Assembly (NCBI RefSeq): GCF_002833405.1
Contig: NZ_CP025135.1
Location: 3,081,501-3,145,500, forward strand
Length of the DNA: 64,000 nucleotides
Source: Planococcus sp. MB-3u-03
GTDB lineage: Bacteria; Bacillota; Bacilli; Bacillales_A; Planococcaceae
Reading direction: 5' to 3'
Numbering within the stretch: the first letter of the stretch is position 1; each line of letters opens with the position of its first letter. A program made the position numbers and the translations under genes. Shown piece after piece: positions 63,170 to 64,000 of this stretch. The notes beneath the pieces are model-generated. The model did not search any database. It saw only the letters and a program-made list of their open reading frames with translations, and was not told the DNA's origin.

Positions 63170-64000
63170 ATGAAAAATCAACAGAAAATAGAAATTCCTT
63201 TTGTTATGGCGTTAATTCCATTCATCGTCATGATCAGTATCATGGCAATTACCATCATCAAATTTGGCGGTAGCCCGCACGTCCCGTTATTGATCGGTGC
63301 GGCAATTGCTGCCCTGATCGGCTGGCGCTACGGATATAAATGGGAAATCATCGAGGAAGGCGCTTATAAAGGCATCCGCATGGCGCTTCCGGCGATTGTC
63401 ATCATCCTTCTCGTCGGTTTGATCATCGGAGCTTGGATTGGCGGCGGGATTGTGGCCACGATGATCTATTACGGATTGAAAATCATCACCCCTTCCCTAT
63501 TCCTCGTGACCATCTGCATCATTTGCGCGATTGTCACTTTGGCCATAGGCAGTTCCTGGTCGACAATGGGAACGATCGGCGTCGCGGGAATGGGCATCGG
63601 CGTGAGCATGGGCATCCCTGCTGCCATGGTAGCAGGCGCGGTCATTTCCGGTGCTTATTTCGGCGACAAAATGTCCCCGCTGTCTGACACAACCAATTTG
63701 GCGGCCGGAATTACCGAAACGCCTTTGTTCACGCATATTAAGCATATGGTGTATACGACGATTCCTGGCCTCATCATTGCGTTAGTCGCTTACTTTATTC
63801 TCGGCAGGCAGTTTGCCGGCACTGCCGTGGATATCGGCAACATCAACAGCATCCTTTCCGCATTGGAAAGCAATTTCGTCATCTCCCCTTGGCTGTTGCT
63901 CGTGCCGCTTGCGGTCATCGTCTTGGTAGCGAAAAAGGTTCCTGCACTGCCGGCTTTGACGATTGGCGTGTTGCTCGGCTGGCTGTGCTATGTGTTTATC
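63170..64000 (+). CDS. nhaC: NhaC-family Na+/H+ antiporter, C-terminus outside window
   Basis: 277 residues in the window from the ATG at 63170 (TTGAGGAGATGAATC upstream). NhaC signatures: the MALIPFIVMISIM start, the SSWSTMGTIGVAGMGIG helix, and the GAYFGDKMSPLSDTTNLAAGI segment with the conserved acidic residue in GDKMSPLSDTTN. It exports Na+ in exchange for H+ and is important in alkaline or salty settings. Runs off the right edge. Confidence 0.92.
   Translation, partial: MKNQQKIEIPFVMALIPFIVMISIMAITIIKFGGSPHVPLLIGAAIAALIGWRYGYKWEIIEEGAYKGIRMALPAIVIILLVGLIIGAWIGGGIVATMIYYGLKIITPSLFLVTICIICAIVTLAIGSSWSTMGTIGVAGMGIGVSMGIPAAMVAGAVISGAYFGDKMSPLSDTTNLAAGITETPLFTHIKHMVYTTIPGLIIALVAYFILGRQFAGTAVDIGNINSILSALESNFVISPWLLLVPLAVIVLVAKKVPALPALTIGVLLGWLCYVFI

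Noticed and set aside
1..64000. CRISPR arrays, prophage modules, tRNA or rRNA genes, replication origin
   Set aside because: Read for each; no spaced direct repeats, structural phage genes, cloverleafs or DnaA-box clusters were seen.

Overview
The window reads as a chromosomal segment of a Gram-positive, mid-GC member of the Bacillales, most likely Planococcaceae (Planococcus/Planomicrobium type). This is inferred from Bacillus-type Shine-Dalgarno sites, T-box, c-di-AMP and c-di-GMP riboswitches, a FapR-like box, class III Fbp, MneP, KtrA/KtrB and YxlEFG-like proteins. No phage, insertion sequence, CRISPR array, tRNA or rRNA gene was seen.

Layout. 0-6 kb: secreted hydrolases (a subtilase cut by the left edge, a DUF5996 protein, two tandem M28 peptidases). 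6-11 kb: three disrupted genes (a FabH paralogue behind a FapR-like operator, a FUSC-family membrane protein, a choloylglycine-hydrolase-family enzyme), then the manganese exporter mneP. 11.9-13.7 kb: an archaeal-type prolyl-tRNA synthetase behind a T-box leader with a proline specifier. 13.7-24.9 kb: acetyltransferases, an MFS exporter, an Rrf2/NmrA divergent pair with repeated operator motifs, a DASS anion transporter and small membrane proteins. 24.9-27.8 kb: a GT2 synthase coupled to a membrane protein with a degenerate GGDEF domain (YdaM/YdaK-like), then yyaC. 28-31.7 kb: a LysR, CitMHS and PrpF tricarboxylate module. 31.7-38 kb: a MEDS protein, a standalone CoaB, acetyltransferases, and a junction where a phosphotransferase gene and an MFS gene both lose their 5' ends. 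38-47 kb: a GAF-STAS protein, ktrB under a c-di-AMP riboswitch, ktrA, a sigma-region-2-only protein and an MscS channel. 47-54 kb: a CPBP protease, a MerR regulator, stress-type SDR, small membrane proteins and fbp. 54-57.2 kb: a c-di-GMP-I riboswitch driving a secreted TIM-barrel-like protein, then an Hpt-REC-GGDEF-REC protein. 57-64 kb: a K+-channel-like protein, msrA, an M4 protease, a YxlEFG-like ABC operon under a Fur-like palindromic promoter, and nhaC cut by the right edge.

Themes. Three c-di-GMP-linked elements (degenerate GGDEF plus GT2, a c-di-GMP riboswitch with a secreted protein, and a GGDEF response regulator) suggest exopolysaccharide or surface control. Ion homeostasis is prominent (KtrB, KtrA, MscS, channel-like protein, NhaC, MneP). 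Two copies of a roughly 210-bp non-coding repeat lie at 27.8-28.1 kb and 51.6-51.8 kb.

Caution. At least ten reading frames are broken, and most breaks can be repaired by one base in a short homopolymer. Some are therefore probably sequencing or assembly errors; the in-frame stops in fabH and the phosphotransferase, and the 36.7-kb junction, are not explained that way.
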